Assembly (NCBI GenBank): GCA_025937875.1
Contig: JAICQM010000003.1
Location: 1 to 41,259 of the forward strand
Length of the DNA stretch: 41,259 nucleotides
From: Chloroflexota bacterium
Lineage (GTDB): Bacteria; Chloroflexota; Limnocylindria; QHBO01
Direction of reading: 5' to 3'
The notes under the pieces were generated by a model. That model saw nothing but the letters and a program-made list of their open reading frames with translations. It was not told where the DNA came from and made no database searches. The translations under genes and the position numbers were made by a program. How positions within the stretch are numbered: the stretch's first letter is position 1; every line of letters starts with the position of its first letter. Of the stretch, positions 8,527-17,794 are shown one piece after another.

Positions 8527-9624
8527 CTATTCCCAGCGGAACATGAACACCGCGAGCAGGAAGGCGAGCACGAGCCACACCGCCATGCCCAGCAGCTCCG
8601 GGCCGATGGTCAACAGCCCCGCGCCCTCGTTGACGACCGCCCGCAGCGCGTCGTTGACGTAGGTCAGCGGCATGAAGCCGGTGATGCCACGCAGGAACTC
8701 GGGCATGGCCTCGCGCGGGAAGAAGACGCCCGAAAGGAACATCATGGGCAGGCTGACCAGGTTGGCCACCGGCGCCGCCTGGTCCTCGTTCTTGGCCCAG
8801 CCGGCGATCGCGAAGCCCACAGCCAGGAAGATTGCCGAGCCGATGAGCACGATCACCAACAGGACCAGGTAGCTGCCGATCATCTGGAGGCCGAACCACA
8901 GGCCGACGCCGAACAGGATCGCGACCTGGGCCAGGCCGATCATCAGGCGCGACAGGACCTGCGCCGACAGGAAGTACGCGGGCGAGGTGGGCGTGGCGAA
9001 CAGGCGCCGCAGAGCGCCGGTGCGCTTGAGCTGGACGAAGCCGAACGCGACGCCGAACAGGCCGAGCTGCATGATCGTCATGCCCACGATTCCCGGCACC
9101 AGGAAGTCGATATAGCCGAGATCGCGGGTCTCCACCTGCTGGAAGTCGAGCGGCGGCACGAACCCGGCGCCGCCACCGCCACCGCCGGCCGGAGCGAAGA
9201 TGGCCTGCCCGACGGCCTGCTGGAGCAGGCCCTGCGCGACCTGGGCCTGTGCCGGATCGGCGTTGCCGGCGTACGCGATCAGCCCCGACGCCGCACCCGG
9301 GGCCGGTGGTGCCCAATCGGGCGGGATGATGATCACGTTGCCGCGGTCGCCATCGGCGAGGGCGGCGAGCTCCGCGTCGCGATCGCCCTCGGTCAGGACG
9401 ATGTACTCGTATTCGCCCAGGCGATCGACCAGCGACGCGCTCGCCTCGTTCTGGGCCTCGTCGACGATGCCGACGTTGAGCTCCGTGCTGCCCTCGAAGT
9501 TCAGGACGCCGAAGATCAGCATGATGATCAGCGGCAGGAAGAGGCTGAAGAACACGGCCGCCCGGTTGCGGATGAACATCTTGGCGCTGGCGACGAAGAG
9601 GGCCCAGAGGACACCGATGCGCAT
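8527..9624 (-). CDS. ABC-2 type transporter permease
   Basis: N-terminal TM, large extracytoplasmic region, then five or more TMs; adjacent to an ABC ATPase; LPMMFLSGVFFPREAMPEFLR motif. Confidence 0.9.
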   Translation of the reverse strand: MRIGVLWALFVASAKMFIRNRAAVFFSLFLPLIIMLIFGVLNFEGSTELNVGIVDEAQNEASASLVDRLGEYEYIVLTEGDRDAELAALADGDRGNVIIIPPDWAPPAPGAASGLIAYAGNADPAQAQVAQGLLQQAVGQAIFAPAGGGGGGAGFVPPLDFQQVETRDLGYIDFLVPGIVGMTIMQLGLFGVAFGFVQLKRTGALRRLFATPTSPAYFLSAQVLSRLMIGLAQVAILFGVGLWFGLQMIGSYLVLLVIVLIGSAIFLAVGFAIAGWAKNEDQAAPVANLVSLPMMFLSGVFFPREAMPEFLRGITGFMPLTYVNDALRAVVNEGAGLLTIGPELLGMAVWLVLAFLLAVFMFRWE

Positions 9625-9628
9625 CGGT

Positions 9629-10438
9629 CTACTCGCCCTCTCGCAGGTCGTGACCGGTGAGGTCGATGAAGACGTCCTCGAGGTTGGCGAGGCGCTCCAC
9701 GCGAGCCTTGGTGAAGCCGCGCGCGACGAGCTGGTCGACGAGCGCCTGCGGCGTGTCGAGGGCGATGATCCTGCCACCGTCCATGATCGCGACCCGGTCG
9801 CAGAGCTCCTCGGCCTCCTCCATGTAGTGCGTCGTCAGGACCACCGTGTGGCCACGCTCCTGGAGGGTGCGCACGAGGGCCCACAGGTGGCGCCGCGCCT
9901 GTGGGTCGAGGCCGGTCGTCGGTTCGTCCAGGAACAGGACGCGCGGCTGGTTGACGAGCGCCGAGGCGATGCTGAAGCGCTGTTTCTGGCCGCCGGACAG
10001 GGTGCGTACCTGGGAGCGGGCCTTCTCGGTCAGCTCGACGTCGGCCAGCAAGGCCGCCGTGTCGACCTCGCGACCGTACAGGCGACCGAACAGGTGCAGC
10101 AGCTCCTCCAGGTTGAGCTCATCGAAGAAGGCCGATGCCTGGAGCTGGATACCGATGCGCCGCTTGACCTCGCGCGGGTTGGCGCGCACGTCGACGCCGT
10201 CGATGGTCGCCTCACCGGAGTCGATGGGCCGCATGCCCTCGATCATCTCGAGCGTCGTGGTCTTGCCGGCCCCATTGGGGCCGAGGATCCCGAAGACCTC
10301 GCCCTCGGCAACCTCGAAGCTCACCCCATCGACCGCGGTCAGCGATCCGTAGCGCTTGCGAAGGTCCTTGACGGTGATGATGGGCCGACCGTTCGGCGCG
10401 CGCGCGGCGGCGAGGTCGACGGAGCTCGGGGCTGTCAT
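9629..10438 (-). CDS. ABC transporter ATP-binding protein (drug/ABC-2 exporter type)
   Basis: Walker A GPNGAGKTT, signature LSGGQKQR, Walker B VLFLDEPTTGLDP. Confidence 0.93.
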   Translation of the reverse strand: MTAPSSVDLAAARAPNGRPIITVKDLRKRYGSLTAVDGVSFEVAEGEVFGILGPNGAGKTTTLEMIEGMRPIDSGEATIDGVDVRANPREVKRRIGIQLQASAFFDELNLEELLHLFGRLYGREVDTAALLADVELTEKARSQVRTLSGGQKQRFSIASALVNQPRVLFLDEPTTGLDPQARRHLWALVRTLQERGHTVVLTTHYMEEAEELCDRVAIMDGGRIIALDTPQALVDQLVARGFTKARVERLANLEDVFIDLTGHDLREGE

Positions 10439-10462
10439 GGAAGGCAGCATCCTACCGCATGC

Positions 10463-11857
10463 TCACCCCTCCGCGCGCCAGATCCGCCACAACGCCGCTG
10501 GATCGGAGAGTGGGTCGCCGTGGACGAAGAAGAAGTCGGCCGGACCGCCCTCGCGGATCACACCTGCGTCGGGCTCGCCGAGGAGCTCGCCGCCACGCCA
10601 CGTCGCCGCGGACAGGGCCTCGACCGGCTCGAGGCCGGCGCTCACGAGCGCCTCGACCTCCCACGCCAGCTGCCCGGCACGCGGTGAGCCGCCCCCGAAG
10701 TCGGTGCCGGCGGCGATCGCAACCCCGGCGTCCCGGGCCAGCCGCACGCTGGCCTCCGCCCGCTCGAGCCGCTCGGCATGGCCCGCACGACCGTTGACGA
10801 AGAGGCGCAGGTCGGTCGTCGCCGCGAACGAGATCCAGGAGTGGAAGACGGTCAGCGTGGTGACCAGCATCGTGCCGGCCGCGGCCATCTGGGCGGCGAC
10901 GCCGGCATCGAGCACGAAGCCGTGCTCGATTGCGTCGACCCCGCCAGCCACCGCGGTGCGCGCCGCGTCGAGATGGCCGGCGTGAGCCGTGACCCGCGCC
11001 TCGCGGCCATGCGCCGCATCGACGACGCGCCGCACCTCGGTGGGACTCCACGGCGCAACGCCCGGCTCGGGGCCGTCCAGGTAGAGCTTGACGAGGTCGG
11101 CCCCGGCGTCGAGCTGGCCCAGTGCCGCCCCCAGCAGCTCGTCCGCGTTGTCGGCCTCGACCGCGCCGCTCACCGCCGAGCTGCCGCGCCGCATGACCCA
11201 GGCGCCGGCGGCGCGGAGGTACGGGACGTCGCGGCGGCCCGCCCATCGGTCGCGGACGCCCAGCGCCAACGCCCGCTGCCGGCCGTCCTGCGGGTCGAGG
11301 CCGATCGGTGAGCCGACGTCCCGCAGCCACCGGACCCCGGCATCCCACGCGGCGCGCCCGTTGGCCTCCGCCACCTCCAGCAGCGTCGCCGGGTCGTCGG
11401 CGAAGCGCTCGATCCAGTGCGCACCGCCCTGCCCGGTGACATGGCTGTGGCCGTCGATCATGCCCGGCACCATCGTCGCGCCGGATGCGTCCACGATCCT
11501 CGCGTCGCCGGGGTCGTTCTCGCCGCCCGTGGGCCGGATCCAGGCGATCCGCCCATCCTCGACCAGCACGCTGACCGGCCGCTGGAGTGTCGCGCTCCGC
11601 CCGTCGGCGAGCGCCGCCCCGCGGTAGAGGACGCGTCCCGCGGCGATCGGGCGGCTCGGCCGGGCGGTGGGCACGGGCGTGGGTGTGGGCGCCGGCGTCC
11701 GAACTGCACTGCCCGCCGGCGTGCCGATCACCGAAGTCCGCGGACTCGCCGACAGCGACGGCACCACCTGCGCGCACGCGGCCAGGACCGCGGGCAGGCC
11801 CAGGCCAGCACCCAGCTGAAGCAGGCGGCGCCGGCTGAGCCGCGTCGGCGGTTCCAT
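10463..11857 (-). CDS. Amidohydrolase family protein, Tat-type lipoprotein signal
   Basis: RLSRRRLLQLGAGLGLPAVLAAC (twin-arginine and lipobox); VPGMIDGHSHVTGQG, TAHAGH, AIEHGF, AAGTDFGG motifs. Confidence 0.9.
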   Translation of the reverse strand: MEPPTRLSRRRLLQLGAGLGLPAVLAACAQVVPSLSASPRTSVIGTPAGSAVRTPAPTPTPVPTARPSRPIAAGRVLYRGAALADGRSATLQRPVSVLVEDGRIAWIRPTGGENDPGDARIVDASGATMVPGMIDGHSHVTGQGGAHWIERFADDPATLLEVAEANGRAAWDAGVRWLRDVGSPIGLDPQDGRQRALALGVRDRWAGRRDVPYLRAAGAWVMRRGSSAVSGAVEADNADELLGAALGQLDAGADLVKLYLDGPEPGVAPWSPTEVRRVVDAAHGREARVTAHAGHLDAARTAVAGGVDAIEHGFVLDAGVAAQMAAAGTMLVTTLTVFHSWISFAATTDLRLFVNGRAGHAERLERAEASVRLARDAGVAIAAGTDFGGGSPRAGQLAWEVEALVSAGLEPVEALSAATWRGGELLGEPDAGVIREGGPADFFFVHGDPLSDPAALWRIWRAEG

Positions 11858-11922
11858 CCGTGCAGCCTACGCCGCGGGCCGGGGGGAGGGTAAATCGATC
11901 GGGCGGACGCTACAGTGCGGCC

Positions 11923-12561
11923 ATGACCGCTCGTCGTGGCCGGGGCCGCCCTGCCCATCCCGACGTCCTCACGCCCGCCGAGTGGGAGGTGCTCGACTGG
12001 CTGCGCCACGGCCTCAGCCGGCGGCGCATCGCCCGCCGGCGCGGCACGAGCCTCGACGCGGTCAAGTACCACCTCGGCAACATCGCCGCCAAGCTCGGGG
12101 TCGAGGGCACAGCGGCCCTTCGCGCCTGGCCCGGCATCCCCGCGGACAGTATCCGCAGCCACGAGGAGACGCCATCCATGACCGACGCCCCTGCCTTCCG
12201 CTCCCTGGGCCAGGTCTCGCTGCTCGCGCTCGACATCGCCCGGGCCGAGGCCTTCTACCGCGAAACGCTGCGGCTGCCGCACGTCTTCACCTTCGGCGAC
12301 CTCGCCTTCTTCGCCGTCGGGGAGACGCGCATCTTCCTCCGCGCCGTGCCGGCCGACGAATGGCGTCCGGGCTCGATTCTCTATCTCACCGTCGACGAGA
12401 TCGGCACCGCCCACGCGTACCTCGGCGCCGCCGGCGTCACGTTCTCCGGCGCCCCGCACCGGATCCACACCCATGACGACGGCACCGAGGAGTGGATGGC
12501 GTTCTTCGACGATTCGGAGGGCAACACGTTGGCGCTCATGTCGCGCGTCGCGCCAACCTAG
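11923..12561 (+). CDS. LuxR-type HTH fused to a VOC/glyoxalase domain
   Basis: DVLTPAEWEVLDWLRHGLSRRRIARRRGTSLDAVKYHLGNIAAKLGV (GerE/LuxR HTH), then VSLLALDIARAEAFYRETLRLPHVFTFGDLAFFAVGETRIFL (VOC). Confidence 0.85.
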   Translation: MTARRGRGRPAHPDVLTPAEWEVLDWLRHGLSRRRIARRRGTSLDAVKYHLGNIAAKLGVEGTAALRAWPGIPADSIRSHEETPSMTDAPAFRSLGQVSLLALDIARAEAFYRETLRLPHVFTFGDLAFFAVGETRIFLRAVPADEWRPGSILYLTVDEIGTAHAYLGAAGVTFSGAPHRIHTHDDGTEEWMAFFDDSEGNTLALMSRVAPT

Positions 12562-13757
12562 ACGAGGCTCCGGTACAGGTCGACGGTCGCCTCGGCGATG
12601 GCCGCCCAGCTGAACCGCTCCACGGCGCGCCGGCGGCCCGCGCGGCCCATCGCGGTACGGGCCGGCGGATCGGCCATCAGCGCATTGATGGCGCCGGCCA
12701 GGTTGCGCTCGAAGCGATCCGCGTCGGCCGGTTGCATCGGATCCGCGTCCGAAAGCTCGACCGGGACCAGGAGGCCGGTCTCGCCATCGACGATGACCTC
12801 GGGGATGCCGCCCACCGCCGAGGCCACCACTGGCGTCTCACACGCGCCCGCCTCGAGGTTGATGATCCCGAACGGCTCGTAGACCGACGGGCAGCAGAAG
12901 ACCGCGGCGTGCGAGTACAGCTGCCGAACGTCCTCGCGGCTGACCATCTCGGGGATCCAGACCACGTTGGGGCGCGTCGACCGGGCCGCCTCGACGCCGG
13001 CCGTCATCTCGGCCGCGATCTCCGGCGTGTCCGGCTGGCCGGCGCAGAGCACGACCCCGAACCCGGGGTCGAGATGCTGGATCGCCCGCACCAGGTGCAC
13101 GATCCCCTTCTGGCGCGTGATGCGGCCCACGAACAGGACGTACGGCACCGATGGATCGACGCCATGGCGGTCCAGCGCATCGGTCTCGCGTACGGGGTGG
13201 AAGAACTCCGCGTCCACCCCGTTGCCGATCACGTGGACCCGCTCCGTGGCGATCGGGAAGTGGCGCAGGATGTCGCCCCGTGTTCCTTCGCTCACGGCGA
13301 TCACCGCATCGGCCATGGTCAGCGCGGTGCGCTCGACCCACGCAGATACGTCATATCCCCCGCCGAGCTGCTCGCGCTTCCACGGCCGCAGCGGCTCCAG
13401 GGAATGGACGGTGACCACCAGCGGCAGGCCATACGCGAGCTTGGCCAGCACGGCTGCAAGGTGGACATACCAGGTGTGCGCGTGGACGAGGTCTGCATCG
13501 ACTGGGTCGGTCACCATCGCCACGTCGCGCGACAGGGCGGCTGAGAGCGGCCGCAGCTGCGGCAGCGGCTCCGGCAGGCCCGTGGCCGGTGGGTAGCCGC
13601 GCACGCGCCATCCCGGCTCGGTCGTGTCGTGCTCGCCGAAGGTCCGGATGTCGAGCTCGATGAGCGTGCGAAGGGCCCGCGTCAGCTCGCCGACATGGAC
13701 GCCGGCCCCGCCGTAGATCGAGGGCGGAAACTCGTTGGTGAGGATCAGCGCACGCAT
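12558..13757 (-). CDS. glgA: GT4-family glycosyltransferase, glycogen synthase (actinobacterial GlgA/GlgM-like)
   Basis: ILTNEFPPSIYGGAGVHVGELTRAL, VFVGRITRQKGIVHLVRA, PSVYEPFGIINLEAGACETPVVASAVGGIPEVI. Confidence 0.87.
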   Translation of the reverse strand: MRALILTNEFPPSIYGGAGVHVGELTRALRTLIELDIRTFGEHDTTEPGWRVRGYPPATGLPEPLPQLRPLSAALSRDVAMVTDPVDADLVHAHTWYVHLAAVLAKLAYGLPLVVTVHSLEPLRPWKREQLGGGYDVSAWVERTALTMADAVIAVSEGTRGDILRHFPIATERVHVIGNGVDAEFFHPVRETDALDRHGVDPSVPYVLFVGRITRQKGIVHLVRAIQHLDPGFGVVLCAGQPDTPEIAAEMTAGVEAARSTRPNVVWIPEMVSREDVRQLYSHAAVFCCPSVYEPFGIINLEAGACETPVVASAVGGIPEVIVDGETGLLVPVELSDADPMQPADADRFERNLAGAINALMADPPARTAMGRAGRRRAVERFSWAAIAEATVDLYRSLV

Positions 13758-13814
13758 CGGCGCTCACCGTAGCACCCACCGAACGCGCCGCCGTCGTCTC
13801 GTGGCCGACGGCCC

Positions 13815-14210
13815 TCAGGCCACCTCGTCGAGGAGCCGCTCGAACCGCGCCAGGTCGAACGGCTTGCCGAGCACCGGTGCCAGGCGACCGATCTCGCGCC
13901 GCCTGGTCGGCTCGGCGGCGGTGCAGAAGATGATCGGTGTCCGCCGCAGGCGGGTGCTGCTCCGGACCTCGATCGCGAAGTCGCCGCCGCGCCCGTCCGG
14001 CAGCTCATCGTCGAGGATGATGACGTCGGGCACATCGCGCTCGAGAGCCGCTCGCAGCGACCGGAGGGTCGCGAAGCGCTCGCTCTCCCAACCCAGCTCC
14101 AACGCCACGTCGCCCAGCAGGCGTCGCGTGGCCGGGTCGTCGTCGACGACGAATGCCCGGCGGCGCGTGTGAGCGCGGCGGGCGGCTGCGAGGGATTCGG
14201 TGAGCGACAC
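13815..14210 (-). CDS. Stand-alone response regulator receiver protein
   Basis: FVVDDDPATRRLL, VIILDDELPDGRG, IIFCTAAEP, LGKPFD; GTG start chosen at 14210 (upstream ORF start at 14273 also possible). Confidence 0.82.
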   Translation of the reverse strand: MSLTESLAAARRAHTRRRAFVVDDDPATRRLLGDVALELGWESERFATLRSLRAALERDVPDVIILDDELPDGRGGDFAIEVRSSTRLRRTPIIFCTAAEPTRRREIGRLAPVLGKPFDLARFERLLDEVA

Positions 14211-14322
14211 GATGCTGCATGTGTCCTGTCTGCGTTCGACACCGGGGGCGCCGTTTACCTCGGATGCATGCAAGGCGCTTGCCGCGGCGTGCCCATCGTC
14301 CCGCTGCTAGGCTGCGCGGTGC

Positions 14323-15246
14323 ATGTCGCTGATTGCCACTCGAGCCCTCACCAAGCGCTACGGCAGCGCCGTCACGGCCCTCGACGACCTCACCCTGGAC
14401 GTCGAGCCGGGGATCATCGGCCTGGTGGGCGCCAACGGTGCCGGCAAGAGCACGCTGCTCAAGATCCTGCTCGGTCTCCTCGAGCCCACCAGCGGCGAAG
14501 CCACGGTCCTCGACCTCGACGTGCGGCACGACGGATCGAAGATTCGAGGGCTGGTGGGCTACATGCCGGAGCACGACTGCCTGCCTCCCGACCTGTCGGC
14601 GACCGAGTTCGTGACCCACATGGCACAGATGTCGGGCCTCCCTCGCAGCGCCGCCCGCGAGCGGACCGCCGACGTCCTGCGCCACGTCGGGCTGTACGAG
14701 GAGCGTTACCGGCCCATCAGCGGCTATTCGACCGGCATGAAGCAGCGGGTCAAGCTCGCGCAGGCCCTGGTCCACGATCCGCGGCTCCTGCTCCTCGATG
14801 AGCCGACCAACGGTCTGGACCCGGCGGGCCGGGACGAGATGCTGGAGCTCGTGCGCCGAACCGGCAGCGAGTTCGGCATCGCCACCATCGTGGCCAGCCA
14901 CCTCCTCGGCGAGATCGAGCGAGTGTGCACCTTCCTGCTGGCCATCGACGCCGGCCGCCTCCTGCGCGCCGCCCCGCTGGCCAGCTTCACCGAGCGCACC
15001 GGGACGCTCATGGTCGAGGTCGAAGAGGGTGCCGATGCCCTTGCCGCCCGCCTCGGCGAGGTCGGGGCGACGGCCGAGGTCGACGGGCGCACGGTCCTCG
15101 TCGATCTCCCCGACGAGACGCCCTATGACCTGCTGCGCGACGCGGTGGCCGACCTCGGCCTGGCCCTGACCCGCATGGAGCAACGCCGCGGACGCCTCGA
15201 GGACCTCTTCCGCGACGAGCCGGGAGGCCGGACCGATGCCGCCTGA
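14323..15246 (+). CDS. ABC transporter ATP-binding protein
   Basis: GANGAGKSTLLK, SGYSTGMKQRVKLAQAL, LLLLDEPTNGLDP. Confidence 0.93.
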   Translation: MSLIATRALTKRYGSAVTALDDLTLDVEPGIIGLVGANGAGKSTLLKILLGLLEPTSGEATVLDLDVRHDGSKIRGLVGYMPEHDCLPPDLSATEFVTHMAQMSGLPRSAARERTADVLRHVGLYEERYRPISGYSTGMKQRVKLAQALVHDPRLLLLDEPTNGLDPAGRDEMLELVRRTGSEFGIATIVASHLLGEIERVCTFLLAIDAGRLLRAAPLASFTERTGTLMVEVEEGADALAARLGEVGATAEVDGRTVLVDLPDETPYDLLRDAVADLGLALTRMEQRRGRLEDLFRDEPGGRTDAA

Positions 15247-16144
15247 AACCTCCGCCGCCACCCCCGGCATCCCCGCCGCCAGCGAGATCTACGACATCGG
15301 CTACCGGGGCTACGACGGGCCGCGCCTCGGCCGCGTCTACGCCACCTGGTCGCTGTTCCTCGCCAGCCTGCGAGCCGCCTTCGGGCTCGGCCGTCCGGCC
15401 CGTGCCAAGATCGCACCGTGGGGCCTTGCCGCGATCGCGATCATTCCGGCCGGCGTCTCGCTCGCCATCGCCGCCAGCGTGGGCGCCGAGTTCTCGCCGT
15501 TCAGCTACGACAACTACCTGTGGCAGATGCAGGCCATCTTCGGGCTGTTCGTGGCGGCCCAGGCGCCGGAGCTGGTCGGAGGCGACCAACGGCACCGTGT
15601 GCTGGCGCTGTACTTCAGCCACGCGCTGGAACGCCTCGACTACGTCATCGCCAAGCTCGGGGCCCTCGTGGCCGCCCTCTTCATCGTCATGGGCGCGCCG
15701 ATGCTCGTCCTCTTCTTCGGCCGCATCCTGTCGGCCACCGATCTCGTGGCGGCGTTCGGTGACGAGCTCGGATCGGTGCCGCAGGTGCTCGGCGCCCCGC
15801 TCCTGCACGCCATCGGCGTTGGCGCGGTGGCGCTGGCCATCGCAGCCTTCACACCACGTCGCGCGTACGCCACCGGCGCCATCATCGCCCTCTTCATCGT
15901 CGGATCCGGGATCGCCGAGGCCGTCGCCTTCGGGACCGACGGGCCGCTACGCGACATCGGACCGTTGATCAACCCGTTCGTCTGGCTCGACGGCACGCGA
16001 GACTGGCTGTTGGGGAGCACCGTGGCCGAGTCGCCCGTCGCCCGCAGCGGCCTGTCGCTCGCGACGTACGGGCTGATCACCCTGGTGGCCGTGCTGGTGT
16101 CGATCGGCCTGACGATCTGGCGCTACCGGAGGCTGGGCACGTGA
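15236..16144 (+). CDS. ABC transporter permease (ABC-2 type)
   Basis: Multiple TM segments; overlaps the upstream ATPase gene; YDIGYRGYDGPRLGR N-terminus typical of this family. Confidence 0.86.
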   Translation: MPPETSAATPGIPAASEIYDIGYRGYDGPRLGRVYATWSLFLASLRAAFGLGRPARAKIAPWGLAAIAIIPAGVSLAIAASVGAEFSPFSYDNYLWQMQAIFGLFVAAQAPELVGGDQRHRVLALYFSHALERLDYVIAKLGALVAALFIVMGAPMLVLFFGRILSATDLVAAFGDELGSVPQVLGAPLLHAIGVGAVALAIAAFTPRRAYATGAIIALFIVGSGIAEAVAFGTDGPLRDIGPLINPFVWLDGTRDWLLGSTVAESPVARSGLSLATYGLITLVAVLVSIGLTIWRYRRLGT

Positions 16145-17046
16145 TCGAGCTCAGCAACGTCTCGCGCTGGTACGGCAACGTCGTGGCCGTCAACGAGGTC
16201 AGCTTCAAGGTGGAGGCGGGGGTGACGGGCCTGCTGGGGCCCAACGGCGCCGGCAAGAGCACGATCCTGCACATGGTGGCCGGGCTGCTGGCACCCTCGA
16301 CCGGGACCGTCACCGTCGGCGGTCAGCCGAGCTTCGGCAACCCGCCGGTGTACCGCCAGATCGGCCTCGTCCCGGAGCGCGAGGCGGTGTACCCGTTCCT
16401 CACCGGGCGCGAGTTCGTGCGCGCCTCGGCGCGCCTGCAGGGCCTTACCGATGCCGATGCCGCGGCGACGCGCGCCATCGAGGCGGTCGACATGCTCGCC
16501 GCCGCCGATCGCGCCATCGGTGGCTACTCCAAGGGCATGCGGCAGCGGATCAAGGTCGCCGCGGCCCTCGTCCACGAGCCGACGACGCTGATCCTCGACG
16601 AGCCGTTCAACGGCATGGACCCGCGGCAGCGGCTGCACATGATGACCCTCCTGCGTCGGATGGGGCAGGAGGGGCGCGCGATCCTGTTCTCCAGCCACAT
16701 CCTCGAAGAGGTGGAGCGGCTAGCCGAGCGTGTGCTGGTGATCGTCGCCGGCCGCCTCGCGGCGTCGGGCGACTTCCGCCAGATCCGCCGCCTGATGACG
16801 GACCGCCCACACACGTTCACCGTCCGCTCATCGGACGACCGGGCGCTGGCCGCGGTGCTCATGGCTACCCCGGCGGTAAGCGGCGTCTCGCTCGACGACG
16901 GGCTGATCAGCGTCCGCGCCTCCGACTTCGGGACGTTCAGCCGCCAGGTCGCCGTCGCCGCCCGCGACGCCCGGGTGCGCCTGTACGAGCTGCTCCCTAC
17001 CGACGAGTCGCTGGAGAGCGTCTTCTCCTACCTGGTGCGCCGATGA
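16141..17046 (+). CDS. ABC transporter ATP-binding protein
   Basis: GPNGAGKSTILH, GGYSKGMRQRIKVAAALVHEP, LILDEPFNGMDP; GTGA overlap. Confidence 0.93.
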   Translation: MIELSNVSRWYGNVVAVNEVSFKVEAGVTGLLGPNGAGKSTILHMVAGLLAPSTGTVTVGGQPSFGNPPVYRQIGLVPEREAVYPFLTGREFVRASARLQGLTDADAAATRAIEAVDMLAAADRAIGGYSKGMRQRIKVAAALVHEPTTLILDEPFNGMDPRQRLHMMTLLRRMGQEGRAILFSSHILEEVERLAERVLVIVAGRLAASGDFRQIRRLMTDRPHTFTVRSSDDRALAAVLMATPAVSGVSLDDGLISVRASDFGTFSRQVAVAARDARVRLYELLPTDESLESVFSYLVRR

Positions 17047-17792
17047 GCACCGCCGCGGTCATCGCCTCCATCACCCTGCGCCAGCTGCTCAGCCGTCGCC
17101 GCATCCTGCTGATCCTGCTACTCGGCGCGGTGCTGGTCGTGCTGGCGGTTGCCTACCGCCTCAGCGACGAGGGAACGGCGGAGGAGGCTTTGGCCTGGAC
17201 GATGGGCATGCTCGAATACCTTGGCCTGGTGACGGTGGTGCCGCTGGTGTCGCTCATCTTCGGCACCGGCACCCTCGGCTCCGAGATCGACGACGGCACC
17301 GCGGTCCACCTCCTCACCAAGCCCGTGCCACGCTGGCGGCTGGGCCTCGTCAAGTTCGCCGTCGCCGCCGTCTGCGCCGCGCTTTTGTCCGGCGTGCCGA
17401 TGCTGGTGGCCGGCCTCATCGGCTCCGGTGACGCGGGCGTCGCGATCGGCTACGGCGTGGCGGGCATGATCGGTGCGGTCGTGTACGTCGCGATCTTCAT
17501 GGCGCTCAGCCTGTTCACGTCGCGCGCCTTCGTCATTGGCCTGGGCTACATCCTCATCTGGGAGGGGCTGCTGGCCGGCCTCTTCCCGGGGATCGGGACC
17601 CTGTCGGTGCGCTGGCAGTCGACCGCCTTTGCGCAGGCCATGACCGATGCCCTGACCGACGCCCTCTCGGGGCTGGACCGGGGCCCGCCGTTGCTCACCG
17701 CGGTCGTGGCCGCCATCCTCATGGGCGGGGTGGCGCTCGTCCTGGCGCTGCGGCGCCTGCGCCGCATCGAGATCGCCGGCGAGACGGGCTAG
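17043..17792 (+). CDS. ABC transporter permease (ABC-2 type)
   Basis: Six TM-like segments; LGSEIDDGTAVHLLTKPVPRWRL; ATGA overlap with upstream ATPase. Confidence 0.87.
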   Translation: MSTAAVIASITLRQLLSRRRILLILLLGAVLVVLAVAYRLSDEGTAEEALAWTMGMLEYLGLVTVVPLVSLIFGTGTLGSEIDDGTAVHLLTKPVPRWRLGLVKFAVAAVCAALLSGVPMLVAGLIGSGDAGVAIGYGVAGMIGAVVYVAIFMALSLFTSRAFVIGLGYILIWEGLLAGLFPGIGTLSVRWQSTAFAQAMTDALTDALSGLDRGPPLLTAVVAAILMGGVALVLALRRLRRIEIAGETG

Positions 17793-17794
17793 CC

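Noticed and set aside
9166-9192. GCC/ACC triplet run (simple repeat)
   Set aside because: Encodes a Gly-rich linker (APAGGGGGGAGF) in the ABC permease; ordinary low-complexity coding sequence.
14005-15270. 421-aa - strand ORF overlapping receiver and ABC ATPase genes
   Set aside because: Antisense to the ABC ATPase and out of frame with the receiver; no motifs.
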